A stretch of 64,000 bases of DNA from DATKPE01 sp033854175 (GCA_033854175.1 JAWOKN010000006.1:41988-105987); one strand, 5' to 3'; shown: positions 9,001-16,764, numbered from the stretch's first letter. Notes: generated from the sequence alone by a model not told the origin. Numbers and translations: made by a program.

Positions 9001-10415
9001 GTCGTTCTGACGATCGCACCCCCGTAACCCACCGCCCAACCGATTGTCGCTGTCGCAAACTGAACCCGCGTCAGGGAGGTGTTGACATTCGTGCTCTCGG
9101 CAACCCAGGTGGTCCCCCCGTTGGTCGTGGCCAGAATCGTCCCGAAATCACCCACCGCCCAGCCGTTTGTCGAGGATGCGAAGAATATCGAATAGAGGGA
9201 TGGATCGGTGTGGGTGTTCTGATTCACCCACGTAAGCCCGCTGTTCGTGGTCTTCAGTATTGTCGCACTGTCACCAACCGCCCAGCCCGTCGTCGTGTTT
9301 AAAAAGAATGTCCCCCAGAGCACCTGAAAGGTGCCGCTCGATTGCGTCGTCCAGGTCTGCCCACCATCGGTCGTGTGCATGATCGTTCCGATGTCGCCCA
9401 CGGCGTAACCCACACTTGGAGTCGGGAAATACATCGCGTAGAGGGTGTTTTGAGGGCCGTTCGAAAGCGTCGCCCAGTTGGTCCCATCGGTGGTCTCTAA
9501 AATGGTCCCGAAATCACCTACGGCAAACCCCATCGCCGGACCGGGGAAGTCGACGCCGAAGATGTCATTCTGCGTCGGACTGGTCTGCGAAAACCATGTC
9601 GTTCCGCCGTTTGTCGTTTTGATGATCGTCCCGTACGACCCGAGCGCCCAGCCGACGAGCGAGGAAACAAACTGTTCCGTGTATAAGCTGAGATCGGTTC
9701 CCGAGTTCAGCGGGATCCATGAGCCCCCGCCATTGATCGTTTTGAGCATCTCCCCAAATGAGCCCGTGATGTAGGCCGTCGTGAGCGATGTGAACTGTAT
9801 CGAATAGAGCGTCTGCGTCGTCCCGCTTGGTACAACCGTCCAGGTTGCGCCTCCGTTGGTCGTCTTTTCAATGAGCCCGTTGGTCCCGATAACCCAGCCG
9901 ATCGTCGAGGACTGGAACGCGAGTCCGAAAAATGTTTCCGTGGTGTTTCCGTTCTGCGCCGTCCAGGTGTTCCCTCCGTCGATCGTTTGGAACAACGCCC
10001 CGTTTGACCCGACCACCCATCCCACCGTCGATGAAATGAAATAAACTCCGTAGAGATCGTAGAATGTCTGGATCTGCTCCTGAAACCATGTCTCACCCGA
10101 GTTTGTGGTTTTCAGGACTGTCCCGAATTCCCCCACAGCCCAGCCGACCGACGGCGATATGAACTGTACACCGAAAAGCTGGTTGTCAACCCCGGCAGCG
10201 TTTTGCTGCACCTGCCAGACGAGTCCCCCGTCGGTGGTCCGTAAAATTGTTCCGACATCTCCCACGGCGATCGATGTCTCCGGACTGACGCTCCAGATCG
10301 CATTCAGCAGGTTCCCCTGCGGGAGGGGATTAGCCCATTGCCAGCTCGAGTTCTGCGCCGGAAGATTCGCCGCGAACAGAAGGAGAATACCGGTGACAAA
10401 TATAGCTTTGTTCAT
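6069..10415 (-). CDS. Giant secreted YCF48-repeat protein with type IX secretion sorting domain
   Basis: A 1448-residue protein with an N-terminal signal peptide ending near ANLPAQ. Residues about 25-590 hold thirteen tandem repeats of about 43 residues, each with a variant of GWAVGxxGTILKTTNGGTTW. This is the YCF48/BNR-like beta-propeller repeat. A middle section of beta-rich repeats follows (WTGAIDSLWFNAGNWNPFG begins it). Then come two segments with paired FTNGWNLASLP / DGWNLIGAG motifs. The C-terminal 85 residues are a type A type IX sorting domain with NYPNPFNPTT and a final TQVRKMLMVK. It is therefore predicted to be exported by the type IX system to the cell surface. In plants and cyanobacteria YCF48 helps photosystem II assembly; here the repeat is only a fold and no photosynthesis is implied. 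It appears monocistronic. Confidence 0.9.
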   Translation of the reverse strand: MNKAIFVTGILLLFAANLPAQNSSWQWANPLPQGNLLNAIWSVSPETSIAVGDVGTILRTTDGGLVWQVQQNAAGVDNQLFGVQFISPSVGWAVGEFGTVLKTTNSGETWFQEQIQTFYDLYGVYFISSTVGWVVGSNGALFQTIDGGNTWTAQNGNTTETFFGLAFQSSTIGWVIGTNGLIEKTTNGGATWTVVPSGTTQTLYSIQFTSLTTAYITGSFGEMLKTINGGGSWIPLNSGTDLSLYTEQFVSSLVGWALGSYGTIIKTTNGGTTWFSQTSPTQNDIFGVDFPGPAMGFAVGDFGTILETTDGTNWATLSNGPQNTLYAMYFPTPSVGYAVGDIGTIMHTTDGGQTWTTQSSGTFQVLWGTFFLNTTTGWAVGDSATILKTTNSGLTWVNQNTHTDPSLYSIFFASSTNGWAVGDFGTILATTNGGTTWVAESTNVNTSLTRVQFATATIGWAVGYGGAIVRTTNGGKNWITQTSNTLFTLSGLAVIDQNTAYIAGDNGLILGTTNGGTTWTPSTTDTYSSLYGISFYSPQVGWAAGDNGTIVVTNDGGHNWVSQLPITDVTFFEIQDVHGTSGGIIYASGEGGTIISSVVSPLPIRVWTGAIDSLWFNAGNWNPFGTPQRLDSVYIPSTTRNPTIRAAEQQIDIGALSIGANAKLSIGGGLTVLTVKNGISLFGSLALDPGAMTQIYTGGSLSTSFNGSFIPGKSTIVFTGTGQVKGAFYNMVLTESSNMQSIGNISISNNINALTNFYLRSSDTLRITNPDPSAFEGPGIISPGTITRAIQGTVNPIYRFESAVTYVQFYQLGTVPSTVSMTVFPNALPPGLPDTLFARRYYSISATGGSNYEATLSLRYDSAETNISIDDLALFRDSGGVITNMGSSDFLDSDLVAVSLDSITGFSQWYLGKAEYFPRHPYQFNDTIFVSDNGGKRDTLVFGAIAGATDGIDTLLGEAVLGPVPPAGTFDDRWYLPTAQASKVDIRDLLSPLNQQRTYSMTVQPGPGGYPMLLNWDSTALANGTFFMRDQSTHGGQFNINMKGQSTFVVSGSATAAIEIVEKIPVYFSFTNGWNLASLPLNPANNARKIITFPTAVSEAFGYASSYYVADTLKIDRGYWIKFASAQSIGFEGTVRTRDTITVSDGWNLIGAGSSPVYRGSITPTGGTSVISNYFQYTNGYLLTDTLAPSRGYWVKVSGNGALLASTGGSSKSSGPVVSAVESVKKLNTLTISDRQGGKQELYFGDGESGSLDAQEYALPPLPPGGIFDARFSTGSMVAIVRPAHSAHPIQIQSNAYPVTIRWEIRQHGVQSMSFLDPRSGRPVYTTGSPEGSFEITDPSQTVLAMDIDYEPSIPRQFGLEQNYPNPFNPTTQIVFQLPVDARTTVKIFDLLGRNVATLSDHQLYAAGVHTLVFNGSNLSSGVYFYRLEAQPVHGKEFTQVRKMLMVK

Positions 10416-10704
10416 AGTTCTATCCCTGACTTTTAATTGATGTGGGCGGCTAAAATGTCTTAATTAGATTCGCGTACCAATTGTCGTACTTCGCTACATC
10501 ATCACCCGAATATCACACATCGTTGCCAATAAATCGCCGGACGAGTCGATTAAAAGCCTGTAAATATTCTTTGAAGCGATGGCTGTTGGTTGAAACGGGT
10601 CGAGAATGTGGTTATTATTTGGGTAATATAGATAATGTAAACTAAAATCTCAAGCGATTTCTTCCAAAAAGGGTTAAAAATTTTATAGAATTGAGTATTG
10701 CGGG

Positions 10705-10734
10705 TAAATGGGACAGATGCCGGTCTGTCCATTT
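10705..10734. repeat. Palindrome in the divergent intergenic region
   Basis: GGACAGA and TCTGTCC form perfect 7-base arms around TGCCGG, extended outward to AAATGG/CATTT with one bulge. It has no adjacent T-run in either direction, so it is more like an operator or a small structured element than a terminator. Confidence 0.5.
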
Positions 10735-10815
10735 CATGACACATCCTGCCCGATAAATATTACCCCCCTTCCGTCCACTCCGCCCCGCCCCCCCCGCCCG
10801 CTAGTTCCTGATTCC

Positions 10816-10844
10816 TTGACTGGCGGAAGCGGTTTTTGTATTTT
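10816..10844 (+). promoter_or_regulatory. Promoter of the hydrolase-bioY pair, nearly leaderless
   Basis: TTGACT (10816-10821), 17-base spacer, TATTTT (10839-10844) with TG after it. The ATG is at 10852, only seven bases after the -10, so transcription would begin at or next to the start codon. Confidence 0.55.
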
Positions 10845-10851
10845 GCCCGCT

Positions 10852-11706
10852 ATGATTCGCGCCACCCCTTTCCGGCAATCCTTGGAAATTCTGAATGAAT
10901 TCGGGGAAACCATTTCCGCAGATCTCCGGTATCTCCCCTCAGCACCCTTGCAGGCCCTCATCGTGGTTGTCCATAGCTTCATGGCCTTCAAGGATTGGGG
11001 ATTTTTTCCCCGCGTCAGCGAGGAATTTGCCCGAAGGGGGTACGGCACACTGAGTTTTAACTTCTCCAGGAATGGCGTCACGGGGAGCAATGACAGGATT
11101 ACCGACTTTGTGAAATTTTCGGAGAATACCTTTACCCACGAACTGACCGACCTCCAGACGATCATTGACCGGATCGGCGACGGCTCCATTCTGCCTCCGG
11201 GATCCCATCCACCGAAGATCATTCTTCTCGGACATTCGCGAGGGGGCGGGATCTCCATTGTTACCGCCGCACGCGACCCGAGGGTCAATGCACTTGTGAC
11301 GTGGTCGTCAATTGCCACATTCGACCGCTGGACCGAACATCAGAAACTCATCTGGCGACGGGACGGTTATCTCAGACTTTCACGCGGCGGCGATCCCAGC
11401 CCTCTGAAGTTGGGGATCCGGCTTCTTGAGGATTATGAGGAACATTCCGAGAGCCTCAATATCCTGAACGCAGCAGGACGGATTACCATACCCTGGCTCA
11501 TCATCCACGGGAAGACTGATCTCACCGTCCCCGTCAGCGAAGGGGAGTCCCTCTTCAACGCCTCGAACTCCCTGATGAAGGAATTTGTGCCCCTCGACGC
11601 CGTGGGGCATTTGTATAACGCAGCACGCAAAACGGATGATGATTATTCCACACTTGAATCTGTCATAAAAATTACCCATACTTGGTTGAAGAAGTCAATT
11701 TCATAG
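10852..11706 (+). CDS. Alpha/beta hydrolase (predicted serine esterase/peptidase-like)
   Basis: A 284-residue cytoplasmic alpha/beta-hydrolase. The nucleophile elbow is LLGHSRGGG (Ser in GxSxG), the acid is likely Asp in HGKTDLTVPV, and the base His is in DAVGHLYN near the end, so the triad looks complete. The oxyanion region is VVHSFMAFKDWGFF. The fold resembles dienelactone-hydrolase/acyl-peptidase-type enzymes, but the substrate cannot be told. The ATG at 10852 is preferred over an upstream in-frame start because the promoter overlaps that extension. bioY follows after 8 bases. Confidence 0.8.
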   Translation: MIRATPFRQSLEILNEFGETISADLRYLPSAPLQALIVVVHSFMAFKDWGFFPRVSEEFARRGYGTLSFNFSRNGVTGSNDRITDFVKFSENTFTHELTDLQTIIDRIGDGSILPPGSHPPKIILLGHSRGGGISIVTAARDPRVNALVTWSSIATFDRWTEHQKLIWRRDGYLRLSRGGDPSPLKLGIRLLEDYEEHSESLNILNAAGRITIPWLIIHGKTDLTVPVSEGESLFNASNSLMKEFVPLDAVGHLYNAARKTDDDYSTLESVIKITHTWLKKSIS

Positions 11707-11714
11707 GAGACGTA

Positions 11715-12275
11715 ATGGCCCAGAATACATCCATTTCAGCACGAATCGCCAGCCAGACCGGTATATCCTCTGCCGCCATCAGGATCGTGGCTTTTGCAGG
11801 TCTTACCGCACTGTCCGCCCAGGTTGTCATTCCCCATCAGCCTGTTCCCTTTACTCTTCAGACCTTTGCCGTCCTCCTCTCCGGGGCCATGCTCGGGCGA
11901 GGGGAAGGGGCATTAAGCCAGCTTCTCTACCTTGCCTGCGGTTCCCTGGGCTTACCCGTCTATGCCGGTTGGGGCGCCGGGTTTTCAACCCTCATCGGTC
12001 CGACGGGCGGGTATCTCCTGGCTTTTCCCGTCGCTGCCTATGTCATCGGCTGGTTCAACCCATCCGGAAGTTATTTCCGCCTGCTCCTTTCCATGGTGGT
12101 CGGCCTGTTTATCATCTTCAGTCTCGGTACACTCCAGCTCTATTTCCTTTACTACCATGATTTTTCCGCGGCCTTCAGCAGCGGGTTTCTCATCTTCACC
12201 TGGTGGGATGCGCTGAAGATCCTCGCAGCCTCCGGTATCGCGAGAACCCTCAGACCGTATATGAACAGGAAGTGA
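11715..12275 (+). CDS. bioY: Biotin transporter substrate-binding component BioY
   Basis: A 186-residue hydrophobic protein of the BioY family, the biotin-binding S component of ECF transporters. Five to six membrane segments are visible. Family motifs include the IPHQPVPFTLQTFAVLLSGAMLG loop and the LPVYAGWGAGFSTLIGPTGGYLLAF stretch that lines the biotin site. The ATG at 11715 is chosen because TAGGAG sits seven bases upstream; an earlier in-frame start overlaps the hydrolase. No BioM or BioN energising partner is adjacent, so it may work alone or with a shared ECF module elsewhere. Confidence 0.95.
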   Translation: MAQNTSISARIASQTGISSAAIRIVAFAGLTALSAQVVIPHQPVPFTLQTFAVLLSGAMLGRGEGALSQLLYLACGSLGLPVYAGWGAGFSTLIGPTGGYLLAFPVAAYVIGWFNPSGSYFRLLLSMVVGLFIIFSLGTLQLYFLYYHDFSAAFSSGFLIFTWWDALKILAASGIARTLRPYMNRK

Positions 12276-12287
12276 AATTTGTGAGGC

Positions 12288-12321
12288 GCTGACCGGCCTC
12301 CGGCGTTGTCGACCGGTCAGC
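12288..12321 (+). repeat. GC-rich hairpin downstream of bioY
   Basis: Perfect 9-base arms GCTGACCGG (12288-12296) and CCGGTCAGC (12313-12321) begin 13 bases after the bioY stop. No T-run follows. It precedes the clear terminator at 12353 and may stabilise the transcript end. Confidence 0.5.
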
Positions 12322-12352
12322 TGCATGCCTGGTTGTCACCATCCCTCCGCCC

Positions 12353-12377
12353 CCCTGACCGTGTCAGGGTTTTTTTT
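12353..12377 (+). terminator. Rho-independent terminator after bioY
   Basis: CCCTGAC / GTCAGGG stem with a 3-base loop followed by eight T residues on the plus strand. Confidence 0.9.
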
Positions 12378-12421
12378 AACGTGGCGTCACCGCGCGAAGA
12401 TTGCCTCCAGCCTACCTTCTT

Positions 12422-13279
12422 TCAGCGGGAAAACGGATGGACGAACCGGAGATCAAGTATGTTCACCACCCTCAGGTTGAGCTGCCGACCGGTTGCATGA
12501 TGGAGCGCCACGACCGTTCCCCCGCCGGGCGAGGGATGCGGTTCATCGATACAGGCAACGGGTGTGATGATGGTGTCGGAAATGAGGTTATCCGCGGGGG
12601 AAAGGTACTTTACCCAGAGGCTGCATTTTACCCTCAGAGCATGCTGGATCAGATCCATCCGCCGGGCCTGCAAAACCTGAGCGAGGTCTTTTCGCCAAAG
12701 GTCCTTCAACGAAGAACAACCGTGCGCCTTCAGAATTGTCAGAAACAGCTGAAATATCGTGGCGGTGGTCCTGGCGTCATCAAGCGCCCGGTGCCTGACG
12801 CGCTGCGATACGCCTGTCACCTGCCCCACATGCTCCTGGGAATATCTCGCAAGCCCGGGAAGGAGCTGGCGGGCGAGACCGAGCGCGTCGATCACACGGT
12901 TTTTGAGCGGCAGCAGACCTGAGAGGTGGAATTCGTTCCGGAGAAATGAAAGGTCGAATGAGGCGTTGTATGCAACGAGAATTTTGTCCTTCAGAATGCC
13001 CCCGACCTCCCGCGCAACAGCCCGGAAGGGGGGCGCACCCCGGAGCATTGCCGGCGAAATCTTGTTGACCGCGAATGCACCGGCGGAGATCTCCCGCCCC
13101 GGATCGATCAGCATCCCGAAAACCTCCTCGAGTTCCCCGCGGTAAAGCCTCACCATGCCGATCTCACAGACCCGGTCTCCCGTTTCAGCGGAAAGCCCCG
13201 TTGTTTCGACATCGACGATGAGAAATTCCGCATCATCGAACGAGGACTCGGGCAAGATCAGATGGGATCCGGCGCTCAT
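12422..13279 (-). CDS. 3'-5' exonuclease, DnaQ/epsilon-like (DEDDh)
   Basis: A 285-residue protein whose first about 185 residues are a DEDDh exonuclease domain: Exo I VDVETTG (Asp23, Glu25), Exo II YNASFDLSFL and Exo III HRALDDA. These are the metal ligands and general base of proofreading-type nucleases. The remaining about 100 residues (from about SSLKDLWRK) are less conserved and include a stretch that could be a WYL-like or small beta domain; I cannot name it. It lacks a polymerase, UvrC or helicase domain. It closes the recA-recX-exonuclease gene run, 10 bases after the next exonuclease, which suggests a DNA-repair or processing role. Confidence 0.85.
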   Translation of the reverse strand: MSAGSHLILPESSFDDAEFLIVDVETTGLSAETGDRVCEIGMVRLYRGELEEVFGMLIDPGREISAGAFAVNKISPAMLRGAPPFRAVAREVGGILKDKILVAYNASFDLSFLRNEFHLSGLLPLKNRVIDALGLARQLLPGLARYSQEHVGQVTGVSQRVRHRALDDARTTATIFQLFLTILKAHGCSSLKDLWRKDLAQVLQARRMDLIQHALRVKCSLWVKYLSPADNLISDTIITPVACIDEPHPSPGGGTVVALHHATGRQLNLRVVNILDLRFVHPFSR

Positions 13280-13289
13280 TCGGGATGAA

Positions 13290-13964
13290 CTATGGTCTGA
13301 TGTTGAGGTAGGCGTTCCAGCGCTTGAAAAGCTCGGCCGTCGCGATCACATCCCCGAGACAGTACTCGGCGATCTCCCTGAAACGCCGCTCCTCAAACAA
13401 CCGGGCGAGATCAAGACCGGTGATTCCCTTGCTCTTCGGGCTTTCAATGCCGAAGGCTTTGCAGAAGAAGTCGAGATTGTATTTTCTGACGACGCCGTAA
13501 AACGTCATCTGGTCAAGAAGATCGCAGTGAACGGACGAGTCGTACCGGTAGGGGACGAGGTTTCTCGTCGGCCGGATCCCCAGAAGAGCCGATCGGATCA
13601 TGATGAACGGGCAGTCAAACCCGCGTCCGTTGAAGGTGATGAACTGATTGTACCGCTGGATCGTTCCCCAGAAATGTGTGAGTATGTCCTTCTCGTCACC
13701 CGACACAAACTCGGTTTTCCGGTCTTCGGAAAAAAAATGTTCCGCGGTGCCCGACTGGAAGAACACTTTTCCTCCCATCGTGTCGGGATTGATCATCGCC
13801 ACGGCGATGATCCGGCCCGTGAGCGCCGAAAGGGCGAATCTCTCGACTTCAACCCGGCGCTGTTCCTCCGTTTCGGCGGATTTCAGCAAATATTCCTGCT
13901 GGACTTCATCAAAGACATCCAGCGGAAAACCGAGGGTTTCGATGTCAAAAATTACGGAGGACAT
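13290..13964 (-). CDS. Predicted 3'-5' exonuclease, PolB-like (DEDDy type)
   Basis: A 224-residue stand-alone exonuclease related to the proofreading domain of B-family DNA polymerases. The Exo I motif is FDIETLG at the N-terminus, Exo II is FNGRGFDCPFI, and the C-terminal Exo III region is EYCLGDVIAT, with the tyrosine characteristic of DEDDy enzymes four residues before the final acid. The substrate is unknown. It lies 9 bases after recX and 10 bases before a DEDDh exonuclease, so two different single-domain exonucleases share the recA transcription unit. Confidence 0.82.
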   Translation of the reverse strand: MSSVIFDIETLGFPLDVFDEVQQEYLLKSAETEEQRRVEVERFALSALTGRIIAVAMINPDTMGGKVFFQSGTAEHFFSEDRKTEFVSGDEKDILTHFWGTIQRYNQFITFNGRGFDCPFIMIRSALLGIRPTRNLVPYRYDSSVHCDLLDQMTFYGVVRKYNLDFFCKAFGIESPKSKGITGLDLARLFEERRFREIAEYCLGDVIATAELFKRWNAYLNIRP

Positions 13965-13973
13965 GCCGGTGGT

Positions 13974-14612
13974 CTATTCGCTTGATGAAAAGAGTTTCCT
14001 GAGGACGGGCGTGATGTTCTGCCACTCAAATCCCCGCTGCTCAAGGTATTTTCCTGTCTTCTGCATGCGCTGAAGATCGCTGGTTCCGCGTCGCCTCACC
14101 TTCCGGAGATATTTTTTTGCCACTTCCAGGGCGGCCTTCCTCTGCTGCTCGTCTGAAGCCTCCTCAGCCAGGAGATGTTCGATACTCTCCCCGGTGAGGC
14201 CCTTCAGCTGAAGCCGCTGCCGCAGAAGCCGGAGCCCCAGCGGGGCCCGCAGCTGCAGATCGTGAATAAACGCCTGGGCGAACTTCCGGTCGTCGACAAG
14301 CCCGGATTCCCGGAGCCGGCAGATGACCTGATCGATGATTTCGGGTCTGAAATCAGCCGCCTGGAGTTTGATACGCAGTTCCTGCTCCGTCCGGAGCCTC
14401 CGGCGGAGATACCGCAGCGCGGCCTGATGCGCCATCTGTTCCTCACCCCTGCGCCCGAGCTCCCGTATCCGGTCTTCGGTGATGCTGTCGCCTTCGCGGA
14501 GACCTGACCGGATGAGGGTCTCCGTGTCGAGTCCAAAACCGAACTCATCATCCAGAAAAATGTTCACCCGCCTGGGATTCTTTTTCTGCCGTTCGATCCT
14601 GGTGATCTTCAT
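13974..14612 (-). CDS. recX: Regulatory protein RecX
   Basis: A 212-residue RecX, which binds RecA filaments and modulates recombinase activity. The N-terminal KITRIERQKKNPRRVNIFLD block and the three-helix RecX repeats (LRYLRRRLRTEQEL, LRESGLVDDRKFAQAFI, LRQRLQLKGL) are clear. The ATG at 14612 matches family N-termini; a GTG at 14624 is an alternative. It follows recA by 16 bases. Confidence 0.93.
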   Translation of the reverse strand: MKITRIERQKKNPRRVNIFLDDEFGFGLDTETLIRSGLREGDSITEDRIRELGRRGEEQMAHQAALRYLRRRLRTEQELRIKLQAADFRPEIIDQVICRLRESGLVDDRKFAQAFIHDLQLRAPLGLRLLRQRLQLKGLTGESIEHLLAEEASDEQQRKAALEVAKKYLRKVRRRGTSDLQRMQKTGKYLEQRGFEWQNITPVLRKLFSSSE

Positions 14613-14628
14613 CGGAGAGGTCACCGCC

Positions 14629-15717
14629 TCATGTCTTTGCCGTCCGTTTCATCCCCTGGTCGGGTTTCGGTGAAGGTGCCTCCGCTTTTGGCTGCTTTGC
14701 CTGGGAATCGTCGGTAACAAGTCCGAGTTTTTTCCGCAGCTCCTGCTCAATGGTTTTTGAAAGCTTCTCGTTTTCCTGTAAATATTTCTTCACCGCGTCC
14801 CGCCCCTGACCGATCCGCTCACTGCCATAGGCGAACCAGGATCCGCTCTTGGTGATGATCGCGTGATCAACCGCCGTGTCGATCAGATCGCCCAGCCGCG
14901 ATATCCCCTCGTTGTAGAGGATGTCGAACTGGGCTTCCCGGAAGGGAGGGGCGACCTTGTTCTTCACAACCTTGACCTTCACCCTGTTCCCGACGATGGT
15001 CTGTCCATCCTTGATGGCCTCAATCCGGCGTATGTCGAGCCGGAGCGAGGCGTAGAATTTTAACGCGTTTCCGCCGGTCGTGGTTTCGGGGTTGCCGAAC
15101 ATGATCCCGATCTTCTGCCGCAGCTGGTTGGTGAACATCACCAGCGTCTTCGATTTGCTGATCGCGGCCGTCAGCTTCCTGAGCGCCTGCGACATCAGCC
15201 GCGCCTGAACACCCATCGTCGGATCACCCATCTCACCCTCGATCTCCGCCCGCGGGGTGAGCGCCGCCACCGAGTCGATGACGATGACGTCAAGCGCCCC
15301 GCTCCGGACCAGGGTCTCGACGATTTCGAGCGCCTGTTCGCCATACTCGGGCTGCGAGAGCATGAGATTGTTCACATCCACGCCGAGCTTTTTTGCATAG
15401 ACGATGTCCAATGCGTGCTCGGTGTCGATAAAGGCCGCAATCCCGCTGTTCCGCTGGGCTTCGGCGATCACATGGAGGCAGATCGTGGTTTTTCCGCTGG
15501 CTTCCGGACCGAAAATTTCAACCACGCGCCCCCGCGGAACACCCCCGATCCCGGTCGCAGCGTCCAGCGATATCGAACCGGTGGATATGGCCTCGACTTT
15601 CGCGATAGGACCCTCGTCGAGCTTCATGATCGCACCCCGGCCATGCTGCTTCTCGATCTGCTCGATGGCAATGCGTAACGCCTGTAATCGGGACTCCCGT
15701 CCTGTGTCGTTTGTCAT
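14629..15717 (-). CDS. recA: Recombinase RecA
   Basis: A 362-residue RecA, the strand-exchange ATPase and LexA coprotease. Walker A is GPEASGKT, Walker B is VIVIDSVAAL, loop L1 is EGEMGDPTMGVQARLMSQALRK in part and L2 is FGNPETTTGGNALKFYAS in part. The C-terminal about 30 residues are Lys/Pro/Ala-rich rather than strongly acidic. GGGAG precedes the ATG. It lies in one minus-strand run with a response regulator upstream and recX plus two exonucleases downstream. I see no obvious SOS box in the 50-base upstream gap. Confidence 0.98.
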   Translation of the reverse strand: MTNDTGRESRLQALRIAIEQIEKQHGRGAIMKLDEGPIAKVEAISTGSISLDAATGIGGVPRGRVVEIFGPEASGKTTICLHVIAEAQRNSGIAAFIDTEHALDIVYAKKLGVDVNNLMLSQPEYGEQALEIVETLVRSGALDVIVIDSVAALTPRAEIEGEMGDPTMGVQARLMSQALRKLTAAISKSKTLVMFTNQLRQKIGIMFGNPETTTGGNALKFYASLRLDIRRIEAIKDGQTIVGNRVKVKVVKNKVAPPFREAQFDILYNEGISRLGDLIDTAVDHAIITKSGSWFAYGSERIGQGRDAVKKYLQENEKLSKTIEQELRKKLGLVTDDSQAKQPKAEAPSPKPDQGMKRTAKT

Positions 15718-15767
15718 AGAAACTCCCTTTCAAAATTGTGTTGAAAAACAGAAACGATCGCCGGTTT

Positions 15768-16175
15768 CTAGCGGCGTGCTGCGTTAAAGCGGAGGAGGAG
15801 ATCGAGCACAACCCGTTTCACGCTCTCGAGGTCAAACGGTTTTTCGATGTATCCGTCTGCCCCTATGAGCTTTGCCGTCCGCTTTGCGTCAAAATCGTCG
15901 ATCGACGACATGAAGACGTAGGGGACGGATTTGAATTTTGGATTGCTGCGGACCTTCTCGAACAGGTCGAAGCCGTTCATCTCGGGCATGCGGACGTCAC
16001 TGAGGATCAGATCGGGTTTGCGTTGCCGGATTTTCCGAAGCGCCTCCTCACCACTTGTCGCCGTGATGATGGTCAACGGTTGATCGTCGACAGCCATGCG
16101 TATTGCCTCCAGCCAGTTTGTTTCGTCGTCGATGAAGAGTATGATGGAATTTTTTTTCTGAACGTTCTCCCGCAT
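15768..16175 (-). CDS. Single-domain response regulator (CheY-like receiver)
   Basis: A 135-residue stand-alone receiver domain. The acidic pair is in FIDDETNW, the phosphoacceptor Asp is in LILSDVRMP, the conserved Ser is in VFMSS and the Lys is in IEKPF. There is no DNA-binding output domain, so it probably signals by protein contact. The start has GAGAGGGAC upstream. It lies between thpR and recA with no histidine kinase nearby; an orphan regulator inside a recombination operon is unusual. Confidence 0.92.
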   Translation of the reverse strand: MRENVQKKNSIILFIDDETNWLEAIRMAVDDQPLTIITATSGEEALRKIRQRKPDLILSDVRMPEMNGFDLFEKVRSNPKFKSVPYVFMSSIDDFDAKRTAKLIGADGYIEKPFDLESVKRVVLDLLLRFNAARR

Positions 16176-16197
16176 TGCGTTTCTGTCCCTCTCGAGA

Positions 16198-16764
16198 TTA
16201 TGGTAAATGAATTTTTTTCAGGACCGTGTAGATGGATCCCCCGGGCTGTAACTTGCTCTTCATGACAACGATGTCAGCGACCTTTATCGATTGTGGCTCA
16301 AAGGTAAGGTTTTCTAACATCGGAGTCAAGTGATGAAGACCTCCCGCGCCCTTCACCCGCCCGAGCGTCAGATGCGGATGAAATGCCCGTTCCTCAATCT
16401 CGAAGCCCTTCGGCGCAAGCTCGGCGTCGAGACTGTTCTTGAACCTCAGGAGGACCCCATCCGGGTTCTCACAGCCGATCCAGACCACCCTGGGCCTCGT
16501 TGTGTTCGGAAATGCTCCCAGTCCGGTGTAGATGACCTCAAAACCCCCGTGGCCCCGCGCCACCCGCTCGGTTAATCCCAGGATCTCCGGAAGCAAACTC
16601 TCCTCCACATCCCCCAGAAATTTAATCGTGATGTGAAACTTGTCGCCCGACTCCCAGCGTACGTCGGCACGCGATTGCCGCAGCCGGGCCTGGAGCGACA
16701 GGACCTTCTCCCTGACCGGTGCCGGGGTCTCGAAAGCGATGAATGTCCTGATTTTTGAGGTCAT
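16198..16764 (-). CDS. thpR: RNA 2',3'-cyclic phosphodiesterase (LigT/ThpR)
   Basis: A 188-residue 2H phosphoesterase with the two catalytic HxT motifs, FHITIKFLG and HPHLTLGR, separated by about 85 residues as in the family. It hydrolyses 2',3'-cyclic phosphodiester ends and can ligate tRNA halves in vitro. Its ATG overlaps the cinA stop in an ATGA arrangement, which implies coupling; a longer reading frame upstream is just the cinA antiframe. The cinA-thpR-recA order is common in bacteria. Confidence 0.93.
   Translation of the reverse strand: MTSKIRTFIAFETPAPVREKVLSLQARLRQSRADVRWESGDKFHITIKFLGDVEESLLPEILGLTERVARGHGGFEVIYTGLGAFPNTTRPRVVWIGCENPDGVLLRFKNSLDAELAPKGFEIEERAFHPHLTLGRVKGAGGLHHLTPMLENLTFEPQSIKVADIVVMKSKLQPGGSIYTVLKKIHLP

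Larger units (their letters stand above)
10416..10851. other. 436-base divergent intergenic region
   Basis: No convincing gene is present. It separates the YCF48 gene (minus) from the hydrolase (plus). Contents: a weak minus-strand promoter candidate (TTGGTA, 17 bases, CATTTT at 10452-10480), an AT-rich core, a palindrome at 10705-10734, a C-rich run at 10776-10800 and a plus-strand promoter at 10816-10844. Confidence 0.6.

Noticed and set aside
10550..10744. 64-codon minus-strand frame
   Set aside because: Its start lies in a palindrome and C-rich region, there is no ribosome site, and the product shows no family features.
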